DNA from: Ampelomyces quisqualis
Lineage: Eukaryota > Ascomycota > Dothideomycetes > Pleosporales > Phaeosphaeriaceae
Direction: 5' to 3'
Assembly: GCA_018398575.1 (NCBI GenBank)
Contig: JAGTXZ010000018.1
Coordinates: forward strand, 1,054,001-1,118,000
DNA: 64,000 nucleotides
Shown: one piece after another, positions 34,907-48,019 of the stretch
Layout: the number at the start of each line of letters is the position of its first letter
Position numbering within the stretch: position 1 is the stretch's first letter
Made by a program: the position numbers and the translations under genes
Notes under the pieces: generated by a model
What the model saw: only the letters and a program-made list of their open reading frames with translations
Databases searched by the model: none
Told to the model about the DNA's origin: nothing

Positions 34907-37021
34907 ATGCCTCCTCCATTCGTCAGAGCCTACAACTATTTCAAGTACGATGCGGATATCTACATCTTAGCAAATCGACCAACTTGGACAGCCAGTTAAA
35001 TATACTCCTCCAGTGATATACAAAGACTTAAAAACTAATTGTGAATCAGGGGATCGACAAAATACCGTATCAACTCTATGGGCCGGAAGTAATGTCATTC
35101 GATTGCATTACCAAGATGCACCCAAGAACGTTGGTCCTGGTCCTAGTCCTGGCCTTCCGGCCAATCCAAATCTGATACCTGTCTTGCCGTACACGATTGC
35201 TGATGTACAAAGTGCGAAGTCGACGCAGATTTTGCCAGCGCCTCATGTACCGGATGCTGCTGAAAGTGACAACGAAGAAGGGGAGGGTGCCGAGCCCGAT
35301 GATGAGGCACCAGCTCCTGGACCTGATGCAGGACCTGTGGACCAAGCACCGCTTCCTGGAGTCCCCGCGCAGCCTCAAATTGAAGAAACGCCTCCACTCA
35401 CAGCTGGAGCTCGTAGCGTTGACAAATTGCCTTACGACTTCTGGCCGCAGATGCCGTGGAGTCCCAAGCCCGATATCCCGGGCATGACAAGGGCAAATAA
35501 GGAAAATAATGAGATGATGGATGCATGGCTTCGAACCAAGCCACTTATGACTTCAGGAGATGAAACACGCTGGCATGGTGTGAGATATCTCGGCTCCGGT
35601 ACTTATGGTTCAGCAGGTTTGTGGGTGGAGGTCAACGATACGGATGTTATCACCGATGTAAGTGCGATGATTCGAATTTCATCAAGCCTTGAACTGACTA
35701 GCTGCCGTAGGTGATGGTTGTAAAAGACGCACAGATGGAGGCGTCACACTTTCGCGATCCCGCGTTCTGGCGTAATGGACTGCCCCAAGAAATTCGCATT
35801 CATCAACTCATTGAAGAGAGGAGGCCGGCAGCAGAAGACTTATGTCGGTTCCTTGTGCACTCTCGAGGCCACAGGCTGATGATGCCCAAACGAAGATATC
35901 GCATTTATCTGGAGCACTGCAAAGGTGGGAGTCTGTTCCACTCGATGCAAGATCACAAGAGCGTCGACACGAAAGAGTATCTCCCGGAGATCTTCATATG
36001 GTATGTGTTGAAAGCGCTTGCCTCGGCTTGTACTTTCCTTCAGCTGGGCCAAATTCCTCAGACAAGTCGAGAGAATGAGCCTGAAGAGGACGTGCTGCTG
36101 CCTGGGTGGAAGCCGATCATGCATTTAGACATCGGAACGGCGAACGTGCTCCTGAACCTTGGCAAACGAGAGCGGACGAAAAAACGTGGTTACGAGGGCA
36201 AGGGTAAAGCTAGAGCCGAACCACCCCAGAAAAAGGCGCGACTCGAGCCCCGTGACTCTTTGGGTGTAGAAGAGGAGTTGGAGGACTGGGAAAGCCCAGA
36301 CTGGGATGTATGTTTCTAAATTGGTAAATACGCTCTACGTCTGCTAAATCTAGTCAGAATCTTCCCGTGAAACCCGTTCTAGCAGACTTTGGCATTGCAT
36401 TCTACAGCCTGAACGACGATAATTGCCCCATCTCCGATAACCCCGAGGACCATATATTCAACAGAGAGGCAACTCGCTACGCACCTGTACTTTTCTGCTC
36501 TTATCATGTCTTAAGAATATGAAACTAATGTTGTACAGGAACAACAGTTGCAATGGGGTCCGCCCTGGATCCCTCTCAACGAAAAGACAGACGTATGGGG
36601 TATCGGAAGCATCATCTGGTCTCTAATAGCTCACGCTGACCCAGACAATGGGCCTATCAGAGAGGATATTGATGCCAAACCCGGGTCAGAAATACCTCTT
36701 TCTGCACAGCGCAGACGTAATCGAAACGTTCACACGCGAAATACGACACTGACTGGACAGATTTATCTGTCCGCAATCAGCTACAGCGACGAGATCAAGA
36801 ATTTGGCGAGGGCTTGTCTCAATTGGGATCAGGATAAACGCCCGACGCTGTCGGAACTGCTCGAGGAGGCGAGAACAAGGGTTTGCAGACCGGAGACGAA
36901 GGAGGCGTTGAGAGATTGGGAGAGATTTGAGCTGAGTCTGCCCGATGATGTTGACGAATTCGAAATCGGAGCGACGTGTGATATACGACGTAGGTCGCCG
37001 GGGTTTTGGTATGTAGCGTGA
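34907..37021 (+). CDS. Protein kinase-like protein, five-exon model
   Basis: Model: 34907-34921, 34971-35657, 35711-36307, 36358-36486 and 36539-37021, about 636 aa. The last three introns (53, 50 and 52 bp) are well supported. The first (34922-34970, gtcaga donor) is a guess made because the open frame from 34971 has no early ATG. Residues about 60-190 are Pro/acidic and low complexity. The kinase domain starts with the Gly loop GSGTYGSAG (about 213), VVKDA with Lys239, and catalytic loop HLDIGTANVLLN with Asp374. A basic insert of about 60 aa follows (KKRGYEGKGKAR, PPQKKARLEP), then LADFGIAF with Asp443 and KTDVWGIGSIIW. HRDLKPxN is changed: the loop Lys is replaced by Gly, while Asp and Asn remain. 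Activity is plausible but not assured. The substrate is unknown. Confidence 0.8.
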
Positions 37022-38007
37022 TTTTCGGATTTTTATTGTCGCACCAGCTTTAAGGTACGGGCACCGCTCAATTTCATGTGTCTACCATTTACCTGAAGAG
37101 AGAAAACGCATTCACCTCTAACAATTAAATATGCTCAGTTGGCAGTATGACCACCTCTTCAAGGCACTATATCTCTGCAATGCACGTTACCCTCATGATC
37201 TTCTGCTCAGTCACTACTCTAGAAACGATGATTCGATCGATCTAAAGCTGGTGCTTGATGTTCTCCATGAAAGAGCAGCAAACAATCCCCAAGATTAGGA
37301 ACACATTAAGGTCATGAGGAGGCAAGTACGAACAGATTAGGGAGCAGGCATAGCACATACCAGCTTACGCGCTCAGCCTAAGCGAAACGCTAGCTATTGA
37401 CTACATAGCAGTGACTATAGCTTACATTAGAAGTGTAAAATATCCCCCACAACGTAGCGAATATCATTTTGCGAGTCTATCAAGCTATTATTGACACAAT
37501 GAATTCCTTGGGCCTTTCTACACCAGATACCAGCGCATAGGGAAAAAATACACAGGATTGCTATTGCTGTCGATCATTTTAACTTTGCGTCAGATTCGGA
37601 ATTCTCCTTGGCTAGTATTCCCTAGCTTACCAGCGAGTAGCGACACATCTTAGGGTTCTGGAGCTATTGTAGGATAGTATAGTTATAGAAGAATTAGGCA
37701 GTAAGGACTCAGGTGAACCTAAAGCAGGGTGGTGAATTTTGAGAGTTTCGCCAAGCGGCAGTTGGGTTCACGATCCTCTCAATATTTTGGCTCACCTCTT
37801 CTTGGGTTAGCACAAAAACTTTAGACGTACTGAATCCTAGCGCTCTTATCTTATCTGTGGCACAGGTACGCAATTGTTTATCTAGTTTGATTTGTTTGCG
37901 TAGTTTGTTAAGTCTAAATTTAGAAGTAGCCCTGTGTCCTTTGTTCGCTGCCCAGGAACTGGGCCTCACTAGCGCTCGCTGCAGGTTAAGCAGCCCTTAT
38001 CCTCCTT
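37022..38007. other. Transition from gene island to right repeat block
   Basis: Up to about 37350 the composition is normal (kinase 3' region). After that TpA-rich sequence begins gradually. A minus-strand open frame of 86 codons (37709-37969) is unassigned. It lies just upstream of the pogo relic and may belong to the same or another degraded element. No clear terminal inverted repeat was found. Confidence 0.5.
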
Positions 38008-38830
38008 ATCCTATAGAAAGCGACATTAACATAGATAAAGCCAGTCAGGCACTAGCGGAAAGCCTTCCTAATAGCATTCCTGATACACTAAGTGCTTAAG
38101 CTGCATATAGTAACGTCTCTCTCTCTACTGTCGCTTATTGTGCGAACAGACAATCCTTAAAAGAAGCCAAAGCTGTAGGCTAACTATGCCTCTACCTCTA
38201 AGAAGAGGACGCCGTCTTTAATTTTGTGCTACAGTCTAGTGCCCTCGGCTTTCCTGTACAAATAAAGTATCTACTAGCCATAACGTTTAGTGCTACTCGC
38301 TACCAACCTAAAGTAGATAGACTACTAAAGCCGCCTTACATAAACTAGGTAAAGCCTTTTAAGAGACGCTAGCTAGAGATCTTAGCAAAAAGAAAAAACA
38401 GACCGTAGGACTAGAACTAGTATAATATCTATAATAAGGTTGTAGAATAGTTTAAGGTAATTGTGCTAGTGCTACACGAGCCAGACGTTCTTCTAGAGAA
38501 CGTCTATAACATAGAGGAGACTAGAGTAATGCTTAGCATGCTTAATTCTGTTAAAGTCCTTGTTAGTAAGGATAATATACGCAGCTACAGAGGCGCACGC
38601 GTTATGTAGACTATAGTAACTGCTGTTAAATGTATCTCCGCTAACAGTAGGTGTCTTTACCCTATAATAATCTAGCCTGCCTTAACCTACCAGGCTAATT
38701 AGACTACACATCCTATCTCTAGTTAGTTCTATGCGTTATCTAATTTAGGATTTACTAACTTATGTATTAGCCTACAGTAGCTAAAGCAAGTATTTAACTC
38801 CTAGAATAAATTAATTAATTGATTAAAGTT
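38008..38830 (+). pseudogene. Fot1/pogo-type DDE transposase relic, 3' truncated
   Basis: A moderately RIP-mutated frame starts at ATA (ancestral ATG) at 38008 with ESDINIDKASQALAES. NVSLSTVAY near 38107 fits the first HTH. A CENP-B-type HTH part lies at 38235-38360 (ALGFPVQIKYLLAI, INWVKPFKRRW-like). The pogo core follows at 38500-38780: YNIEETRVMLSMLNSVKVLV, RSYRGARVM and SANSRCLYPIII*PA, matching YNMDETGVMLS...RDYRGAG...IIWPA. The first catalytic Asp reads Glu-Glu context (IEET for MDET), suggesting damage. It stops near 38830, before the second and third acidic residues, so about half of a typical transposase is present. Confidence 0.85.
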
Positions 38831-39105
38831 GTTTAACGTCTGTTTTTAACCTCTTAAGAGGTGTTTTAAGACAGGTACAGCTCTAGGCTTATAGTGCAGC
38901 AACACTGCTAGAACTTGCCTATTCTATAGGATACAAGTAGTCTAATAGCGTTCTTCTACTAGGTAAAGAATCTCTATATATTCTTAAAGCTACAAAGTAA
39001 GATATAACACGCAAATAGCAGACCGCGTATAATTATCTAGGATAGTTTTAGTATACACAAGACACTTAATATTATAGAGTTTTACTTTAAGAATAATATT
39101 AAGCT
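38831..39105. other. Unassigned AT-rich sequence
   Basis: About 275 bp between the pogo break and the start of R2 homology. No readable protein family and no repeat partner were found. Confidence 0.5.
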
Positions 39106-40592
39106 ATACTGTTATAAGAGGTTTATATAGCAGCAAAGTTATAAGATAATAATAGTAGTATAGATAGAAGTAAGTTAATTTCTGTTCTGCAGCTTTAGTA
39201 TAGAACTGCTCTTTTGTAGATATAACTAGACGCGTGTTCTTATAACTAGAATACACTAGGTCTGCGCTAGCGTAGCGCTATTAAGACGCTAGGGCAGCTG
39301 TGCGCGTTTTACGTGTGTAATAGCTAGAGTAGCGTTATAGTAGTGTAGGCGTATTACTGCGCAACTAATAGCTCTATATTATAGTATCTTTATAATTATT
39401 CCTTTCTTTCTAAAGTTACTGTTCTAGTAATTTGTATAACGTTAGGTCTTGTTAGCGCGTGCCTAACATTATTGTTATAAAAGCTATTGTTGTACTAAGG
39501 CTAAAACTCTAGGTAAATCTAAAAGGCAGCTAGTAGCTATAGTAATAGTAGAAATATAGTAGAACTTTATATGCCTAATCTTTTCTACTTCTTTAGTAAT
39601 AATTATATTACTATTACTACTATACTATCTCTTTACTCTACGCTATTATAACTTTATTACTCTTATATTAATTACTATAAGTACTATACTTATACTGCCT
39701 TCTACTTCTATTATCTTTATAAGTAGTGTAACGCTAGCGTTATAACATTACTAACTTAGCGCTTAGGCTATACCTATTGCCTGCTGTAGTAGCGTTCCTA
39801 ATATTAAGTTAGTAATTTTAATTTACTTACGTTGCGCTAAGGGCCTAAGGCTTACTAGCACCTATTATAACCTTATAGTTAGTAGCCTACGCTACAGCCT
39901 TTGCTAGAGCAAAAGAAAGCCTTACTCTAAAGTCTCTACTAATTTTGTTAAGAGCTAGAATGCTGTGTACTAGTAGTAGTAGCGTTTTACTACTAAGAAA
40001 GACTCTAACTCTATTACAGTTGCTAAGTAAAAGACAGCACTACGCTAGTAGACTAGCTTAGTAGAGCTTTTTCTGCGTATAGAGATTAAGCATAGAAGTT
40101 ATTGTTAGCCTAAGAGTAATAAGATCTAGATTCTATAGGTTAAGGTAACTAACTACGCTAGTAAATAGGTAAAAGGTACCTTTCTTTAGGTAGAAGGTAG
40201 GTAGAGGTTAACAGCGTAGAGAATAGAGTAGCAGTTAGGTTATAGTAGAGCTAGAGTATAGGTTAAGGTTAGGTTGCATAGGTACTAGGTATAGATTAAG
40301 TTTGTAGTTAGGTTAAGCTACCTACTATTAGGTTATACTTATATAACGCTCTTTACTATAACTCTTAAAATAGTATATTACTTTAGTATATAGTAGGGTA
40401 AGAGAAATTAGCTTACTAAAGAAATAATCTTAAAATTAGAGACGTTACTAAAGTAACATCTATTAAAATTAGTGCATAGAAACTAAATTTTAGTATAAAA
40501 ACACAATTTTTAAAATTAGTAGTGTTTAATTAGCTAGCAAGCTTTTCTTTACTATAATTCTTTATTACACTTACTAGTTAAGGTAGCGTAAG

Positions 40593-40850
40593 TGTAACAG
40601 GCTGTTGCCTAGTTAGTCCTTAGTTACAGAAAAACCTTAGCTTACTAAACTAGAACACTAAAAAGGTTCTAAACCAGAACGCTAAAAATCCTCTAGGCTA
40701 GAACACTAAAAACAATTCTAGACCAGAGCGCCTAAACCCTCTAGTCTAGACTGCCTTAGGACTATAAAAACCTTCTAAGTAGCAATTAAGATAAGTTACA
40801 AATTTATATCTTTATTTCCTAGCATCTACTCTTAGAGTCTACCCCTTACA
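40593..40850 (+). repeat. E1 5' LTR
   Basis: 258 bp, TGTAACAGGCTG...CCCCTTACA. It contains four 24-25-bp subrepeats of the agaacacYaaaaa... type, two more than the E2 LTRs in total length. It is followed by attaaatttgtctaac, where a primer-binding site would sit. Confidence 0.93.
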
Positions 40851-40869
40851 ATTAAATTTGTCTAACCTA

Positions 40870-43800
40870 ACTAGGCTAAAGGGCTATTAGTAACCTCTAG
40901 CATAGAATAAGTAACTATTCCTATAACAGTACAGGACATAATAGTACAAGCTATCTGTATAAGACGCAACAGCGTCCTTAAGTTAGTTATTAAGGACAAG
41001 TTTAATTAGATAATTATTAATAACTTTCTAAACCTAAAAGAATAATAGATTAAGAAACAATTGCTGTTAAACAGCCTTAAACAAACGCCTGCCTAGCAGA
41101 AAGTATGTAACTTCTTAGCAGCTAAACTCTCTAATAATAGGAAAGGAAAGTCCTCTATAAGCGCAGATCTAGACTTAGTATTACTAGTAAGAAATTTGCA
41201 GGAATAAGTTGCAAGGCTTACAGCCTAATTAACTCTAGAAACCTTTAGCTTTATACAGACTCTCTTAGAAAGCTTTCTCTTGCCTTAGAAGACTTATAAA
41301 GTCTTTAACCTAGAAGCGTACAGAAGAGATTAAAAAGATTACTGCATCTTTAAGGCCTAAATAAAGTACAAACTAGAACACAATAGTATAAGACTAGGCT
41401 CTTAAGTAGGCTATATCTTTAACTGCCTTAAGGGGTTAGCAGCTAGTGTAGCCCTATCTTAGGTAACCTAGAACTTCTAAGGCTCTGTAGAAGAACTTTA
41501 GGACTTCCTAAACAGCTAATTTAGAAACAAGCTATATAACAAAAGATTATAAAGGAAACTCTAAACAATCTAACAGAATAAATCTTTTTTCTAGAGCTTT
41601 AATATAAAGTTTATAAGGCTAGCCTACAACGCAAGCAAAGAAGATAACAAAGTAAACCTAAAAACAAAGTACTTAAGCGCTATCTAGCTAGACCTATAAG
41701 ACAAGATAACCTTTGTAGAGACTAAACCTAAATAGGAAATCTAAAACCTTATAGATAGAGTAGTAATTATAAAGAAAAACTTATATAGGGCAAAACTTAG
41801 TAGCAAGCACACTTAAAGACAGAACGTTAATAAACTTATAGATTAAGAACCTATAAGAGGACATTCTAAAAGAACTAAGAGAAAATCTTTTAAAAGAAAG
41901 AAAGCTAAGTAGGCTACTGTAAAAGAGCAGTTCTACTAAAGACAAAACAACTTATGCTTCTACTATAGCAAGTTAGGACACTACGCTAGCAAATGCAAAT
42001 TATCTCTACCTTTAAAACTTACTAAGGCTGCAGCAGCTAAGGCATAAGGTAAGAAAAAAGAAGACGCGTTAAAAGACACCTTAAGCTTAGAAAATAAGTA
42101 ACTCTTGTCTAAAGGCGCAGATAAAAGTATAGTAACACAACACTAAAAGAAGATAAGAGATTTTAATAATTTTAGAGAAAATAGCTAGACAAAAAACCTA
42201 TTACTATACACACTATTGTTAATAAAACAATAGTTACTTTTATAATAATTAACACTAGGTGTCTTACTTACGCTATAACTTTAACTAAGTTTATCTATAA
42301 GAATAAGTTAGAGCGCAAGTTAATAGCTCTAAGAGAAATTATTAGAATTACTAGAGCCTAGTCTTAGATAAAGACAGCTGTCTAGATAAGAATTAATATT
42401 AATAGGCACAAGGAGACACTATAGGCCTATAAACTAGATAGAGACAAGGAATACAACCTAGTTCTAAGTTAACTATAGATAAACTAGCATAATGTTACTA
42501 TTGTACTAGCAAAGAAATTAATATACATTTACTTTACTTAGACGTAAGTTAGAAGCTAAAAGAGAAAGAAACCTCTTCTACTATAGAGTATTACAGCAGC
42601 TATATACTTAGCCTAGCTATAATAGAGCTAGAAAGACAAATCTATCTGCCTTTACACTGCGTTAATAGTAGATATCTAGAAGGCCTTAAAAACTAAGCCC
42701 TAAGTAGATCTTAAGTTAGTGCTCTTAGGTTACCTAAAGAGAGAATACAAAACCTTCCTACGTAAGAAAGCAGACTAACTTCCTCTAGTAAGAGAACCTA
42801 CTATTAATTATTCTATTAAGCTAGTAGAAAAAGATAGAAAGACTATAGAGGTGCTGTAAAGCCTACTATATAGTATATTAAAAGAAGAACTCCTTGTGCT
42901 CTAAAAAGAGCTTACCTTTTACCTAGACTATAGCTTTATACAAGTAAGCTAGTTAAGCGCCTCTATACTAGTCTTATTTGTAAAGAAGCTAGGAGAAGGC
43001 CTGTAGTTCTGTGTAGACTACTAGGCCCTTAACGCAATTATAAGAAAGGACTAATACCTACTCCTACTTATTTAAGAGACCTTAGCCTAGATTGCTAAAG
43101 CTAAATAGTTTACTAAAGTAGATATTATCTAAGTATTCTATAAGATTAGGATTGCTAAAGAAGACAAATAGAAGATAGCCTTCTAGACGCGCTTTAGCCT
43201 CTATAAGTAGCTTATAACACCCTTTAGACTTGCAAACACTCTAAGTACGTTCTAGAGATATATTAATTAGACACTAAGGAAATACCTAGGTAATTTCTAT
43301 TTAGCTTATATAGATTACGTGTTAATATATACAAGTAGGTTTAAGGTAGACTATAAGAAAAAGGTAAGGCTAGTAATCTAGAAACTTAGGGCAGTAGAGT
43401 TACACCTTAATATAAGAAAAAGTAAGTTTAGCATAAAGAAGACTAAATATCTTAGATTTATTATTAAGGCTAAGAAAGAAATAAGTATAGACTCTAAGAA
43501 AGTAGCTGCTATATGTTCTTAGGAGCCCTCTAAGACAGTTAAAGGGGTCTAGAGCTTTATTAGCTTTGCTAACTTCTACTAACAGTTTATAAAAGACTTC
43601 TTAGAGCTACCTGCTCTACTAACTAGGCTAACTAAGAAAGGCGTAGCCTTTTACTAAAGTCCTAAATAACAGATGTCCTTTAATAAGCTAAAAGAAGCTT
43701 TTGTAGCAGAACTATCCTTAGCAAACTTTAATGTAAAGCTAGAGATAGTAGTAGAATGCAACGCCTTAGAATAGTTAACTAGAAAAGTGCTGTCTTAATA

Positions 43801-46420
43801 TAGTAGGGACAGACACCTCTAGGCTATAGCTTACTACTTAGTAAAGAACACAGCTACAAAAGCTAACTACACTATCTATAACAAGAAGCTATTAGCTATA
43901 GTTAAGTGCTTAAAGTAGTAAAAAACTAAACTTTAGAAAGTAAAACATTTTACTATACTTACAAACTATAAGAACCTAGAATACTTTGCTACTATATAAC
44001 TACTAACAGAAAGATACATTTACTAGGCAGAGTTCTTTAGTACGTTTAATGTTAAATTCTAATACTACCTAAGAAACGTTAATAGTAGAGTAGATACTCT
44101 TTCTAAAAAAGAACAAGATCTTCTCTAAGGACAAGTAGACGCACAAGTATAGTCCTAGACCTTCTAATTATTTACTTCTGCTTTAAAAACTAAAGATAAA
44201 GAAAACCTAGTACTTACTACTTTTTTTGCAGCTTAGTAAGAGGATTTGCTATAACAGAAGAGAAGAGAAACAAAGTAGCTCTAAAACGTACTTATACATA
44301 AAGATACTACGTTAACTACTTCTCTTGCAGCTTAGTAGAAGAATACACTACTATAAAAGAAGAAAAAAATAGAGTAGCTCTAAAATGTGCTTACAAACAA
44401 AGATGCTGCGTTAACTACTTCTCTTGTAACTTAGCAGAAAGATATACTACTATAAGAAAAAGAAGAAATAGAGTAGCTCTAAAACGTGCTTATAGATAAA
44501 GATACTACGTTAACTACTTCTCTTGCAACTTAGTAGAAGAATGCACTACTACAAAAGGAGGAAAAAACAAAGTAGCTCTAAAACAGGCTTGTAGACAAAG
44601 ACGCTGCAATAAGAAAAAGAAATGTTACTTAAAGCTAAAATACTAAGGATTACTCTATAGTTAAAAAGGGAGCGCTCTAAAACATGCTTGTAGACAAAGA
44701 TGCTGCGTTAAGAGAGAGAAATATTACCTATAACTAAGGTACTAGAAAGCCCTCTATAGTAAGAAACGCTCTAGATGCTACTAAAGAAACTGTAGTACTA
44801 TACAAGACTACGCTTAGGTAAAGTCCTTACATAAACAAACGCTCTAAAAGACTAATAGAGCCTACTATTAAGAAATTATAAGAATAGGCTGTCTATATAG
44901 ATAAAGCCTACTAATTAGCAGTTAACGCTGTTAGAACAGAATAGCAAAAATTTCCTTTACATCTAAGCCTAAAAGTTTCCCTAGCAGAGTGTAGCTTAGA
45001 TAACTTAGAACGCCTACTCTATAAAGAGCGTAAATAGGTGCTAGAATATATAAACCTATAAACGTACATTATCTTAGAAGTATATAACTCTCTAATTACT
45101 AGGCACCTAAGTAAAGAAAATATATACATAATATTAGTAAGAGACTACTTTTAGCCTAGAATATCTTTAAGCATTTAGTAATTTGTCTAGAACTGCGTAG
45201 TGTGTAGCAGGACAAAGCTCTAGAGAGAACTTAAACAAAAACTACTACGCCTACTCTTACTTCTAGTCTAAATATAGAAGGAATTGTTAGTAGACTTTAT
45301 TATAGGCCTTTTACTAAGCTATAGAATGTTACACCTTATAGTAGTTACTAACTAGCTAAGTAAAAACGTAGTACTTATGCCTATTCTAGACCTAGAAGTC
45401 TCTACTATAGTTAAGGCATTTATTAAACAGGTAGATGCGTACTACTAGCTTCTAGACGCTATAGTGTCTAATAGAGGGTTATAATTTGTAAGTAAATTCT
45501 AGTCTTTACTCTGCAACAAGCTTAGAATATAAAGAAGAGTCTTAACAGTATACTACTTTTAGACAGATAGCACTACAGAATAAATAAATAGTATAGTAGA
45601 AGCCTACTTAAGGGCTTTTGTAAACTAGAACTAGTTAAACTAGGCTGCTCTATACTTACTAGCACAAATTGCAATAGCTAGATAAAATACAGCATCTATA
45701 AGCGTTAGCCTTTTCTTCTTTTAGTATAGGTACAACACAGACTCTATTTAGTTAGACTTAGAATAGACTAAAGAAAACTAGCACTAGTCTAGCAATAATA
45801 AAAGGGCTACTGCTAAAGCAATAGTAACTAAGATAAAAGAAATAATAGACTACGTATAAGTAAAGATAGCAGAAGCATAACAAGAATAAGAACGCTAGGC
45901 TAATTGTTATAGATAGGAAGCCTTAAAACTCTGTATAGGAGACAAAGTATAGCTTTAGTACAGTTACTTTATATCTAACAAAAGACCTTTAAAGAAGCTA
46001 GATTAGAAAAATAAGAAATATATAGTTATAAAGGTTATCTTTCTATACGTTATAGAGCTAAGCGTGCTCTCTAGAGTGCACCTAAGGTTCTACGTTAACT
46101 GCCTCTAGCTTAATGCAGGTAATCTACTTCTATACTAGGAGTCTAATAACTAGCAACTAGAAGCAATAATAGAGAATAAAGATATAACTAATAATAAGTT
46201 TCTTGTTAACTATATCCTTACAGAATAGTAGAAGAAGAAAGGGTAAGGTATATAGCTATAGTACCTTGTAAAATAGGTAGGATATGCAGAACTAATATAG
46301 AAACTATAAGTAAATGTTGCTAACACTATAGCCCTTGCTAAATAGCTAGACAAAACTAGAACAGAATAAGACTTAGATAGGTTGTTAGTAGAGCGCCTGC
46401 TCTTTCTAACTACTAAATAA
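40870..46420 (+). pseudogene. E1 gag-pol pseudogene
   Basis: Gag has a zinc knuckle at 41955-41996 (CFYYSKLGHYASKC; the second Cys has become Tyr). RT spans about 42970-43340 with FCVDY*ALNAI and YIDYVLIYTS (second catalytic Asp now Tyr). RNase H is at about 43860-44100 (LLAIVKCLK, HFTILTNYKNLEYF). A tandem-repeat spacer is at 44213-44620. Integrase is at about 45290-45730 (DFIIGL, then IVSNRGL*FVSKF, YYF*TDS, IVEAYLRAFVN). The chromodomain is at about 46250-46310 (YLVK*VGYAELI). This is the order of a chromovirus. Stops are dominated by TAG/TAA at Trp/Gln sites. Confidence 0.9.
44213..44620 (+). repeat. 99-bp tandem repeats in E1 pol
   Basis: About four units of 99 bp (gttaactacttctcttgc... 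recurs at 44311, 44410 and 44509). Each encodes 33 residues of the pattern LTTSLAA, then a Glu/Lys-rich helix, then NVL*DKDAA. The pattern of Leu and charged residues suggests a coiled coil. They lie between RNase H and integrase. Confidence 0.85.
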
Positions 46421-47796
46421 AAAGCATATTAGGGGAGAAAGGAGGAAGGAAGAAAATTACAGGTACGTATAATAAGTATAGGAATAGATAACAGCGTTAT
46501 ATATAGGAAAGATTAAGAGAAAGAAGATAAACTTAGGATAAGCATAAGAAGTACCTAAGGCATAGAAAATAATACAGTAGTGCACTTAGTCGCGTTAAGG
46601 GACAATACTTAACACTAAGAAGTAACTAATAGAGGGAATATAAGAATACTATAATAGACAGAGCCTAAGACTAGAAGCTTTGGCAGAAGGCAAAAAAGAA
46701 AGAAGATGCCTATATCTATTCTATTAGCTAACCTGCAACTACTCTAACTAGTTAACAGCAGAGATATAACTAGCAGTTAACTATCTCTAGAAACTAGACA
46801 TAAGGAACCTAAATACTAATACACAAGAACTAATGTAACAGTTCTACTAACTACCTAAAAGGACCTAGGAACAAAGAAGGAAGAGTCTAGAAGCTTAGCG
46901 TTAACAGATTAATAGCTAAAAAATGTAAGAAGAAGAGCCTAGATTAACTCTAGAGATCTAGCTACTTAAGCTAGGCAATAGTTAGTTAAGACACAGCGTA
47001 ACACAAATATTTAAAGAGTCTAGGAAAACCTAAAGAAAAGGTATAGGTTTCTAATGCTTAGACTACGCTAGACTACAAAGACTAATAAGAATGTTAACGT
47101 CTGTAATAGAGGTAAAGCTATAAGAACCTATAAGCCTAAGACGTAGAGCGCAACATCTATTCTAATGTATAAGCAGTATTAAGAAATGTAAGACTAGTTT
47201 TATAAGGTCTAGGCTTAGCAATAGGACAAAGGCAGAGACTATAACAGAAAGTCTATTACTATAGAAATTGCTTATAGGCGCTATACAGAAACTACAGTAA
47301 GGCTACTACATACTAGAGCCTACCTCTCTACTATTAGAGGGCGTAATAGTTGCTATTGCTAAATAGTTAGTCTTAGCCTATACCTCTACGTTATACGTAA
47401 GCTTCTTACAGATATTAGACTCTATTATATTAAGGTAATAGAGCAGCCTATTAGTAGTGCAGAGAGCGTTGCTAACGTAAGAGACCTAGAAGCCTACGCT
47501 AGAGATCTGTATGTTATGCTCTTTAGCCTAATTAAATGTTAGTAGAATACACAAAAACGCTACAGGAGAATAAACTCTAGTAGAAGAGAAACAAATTAAG
47601 AACAACTTATATTAGTGTAAAGCTACTATATACTAGCGCTAATATTATTAAGCTTACAAATAATAGTATCTTGCTTAATAAGAAGCTACTAGAGAAGCTA
47701 GTAGATATCTACTAGGACATTAACCTTAGTAACCTTACGCGTTAGACTCTAGTAGCTAGACTTGTTACTACTATAAGACTTTGCCTAAGCAGCCCT

Positions 47797-48012
47797 TGTA
47801 ACGGGCTGCCGCCTAGTTAGTCCTTAGTTATAGAAAAACCTTAGCTCTCTAAACTAGAACACTAAAAACGCTCTAGACTAGAACACCAAAAACGTTTCAG
47901 ACTAGAACACTAAAATCCTCTAGACTATAAAAACCCTTTAGGTAACAATTAGGATAGGACACAAATTTACGTCTTTATTTCCTAGCATCTACCCTTAGGG
48001 TCTGCCCTTACA
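47797..48012 (+). repeat. E2 5' LTR
   Basis: 216 bp, TGTAACGGGCTG...CCCTTACA, with three 24-bp subrepeats. It is slightly less mutated than the 3' LTR at its start (TGTAACGGG against TATAATAGG). Confidence 0.94.
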
Positions 48013-48019
48013 ATTAAAT

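Noticed and set aside
37709..37969. 86-aa minus-strand ORF near the pogo relic
   Set aside because: No family match and it is in a mutated zone. Kept only as part of an unassigned region.
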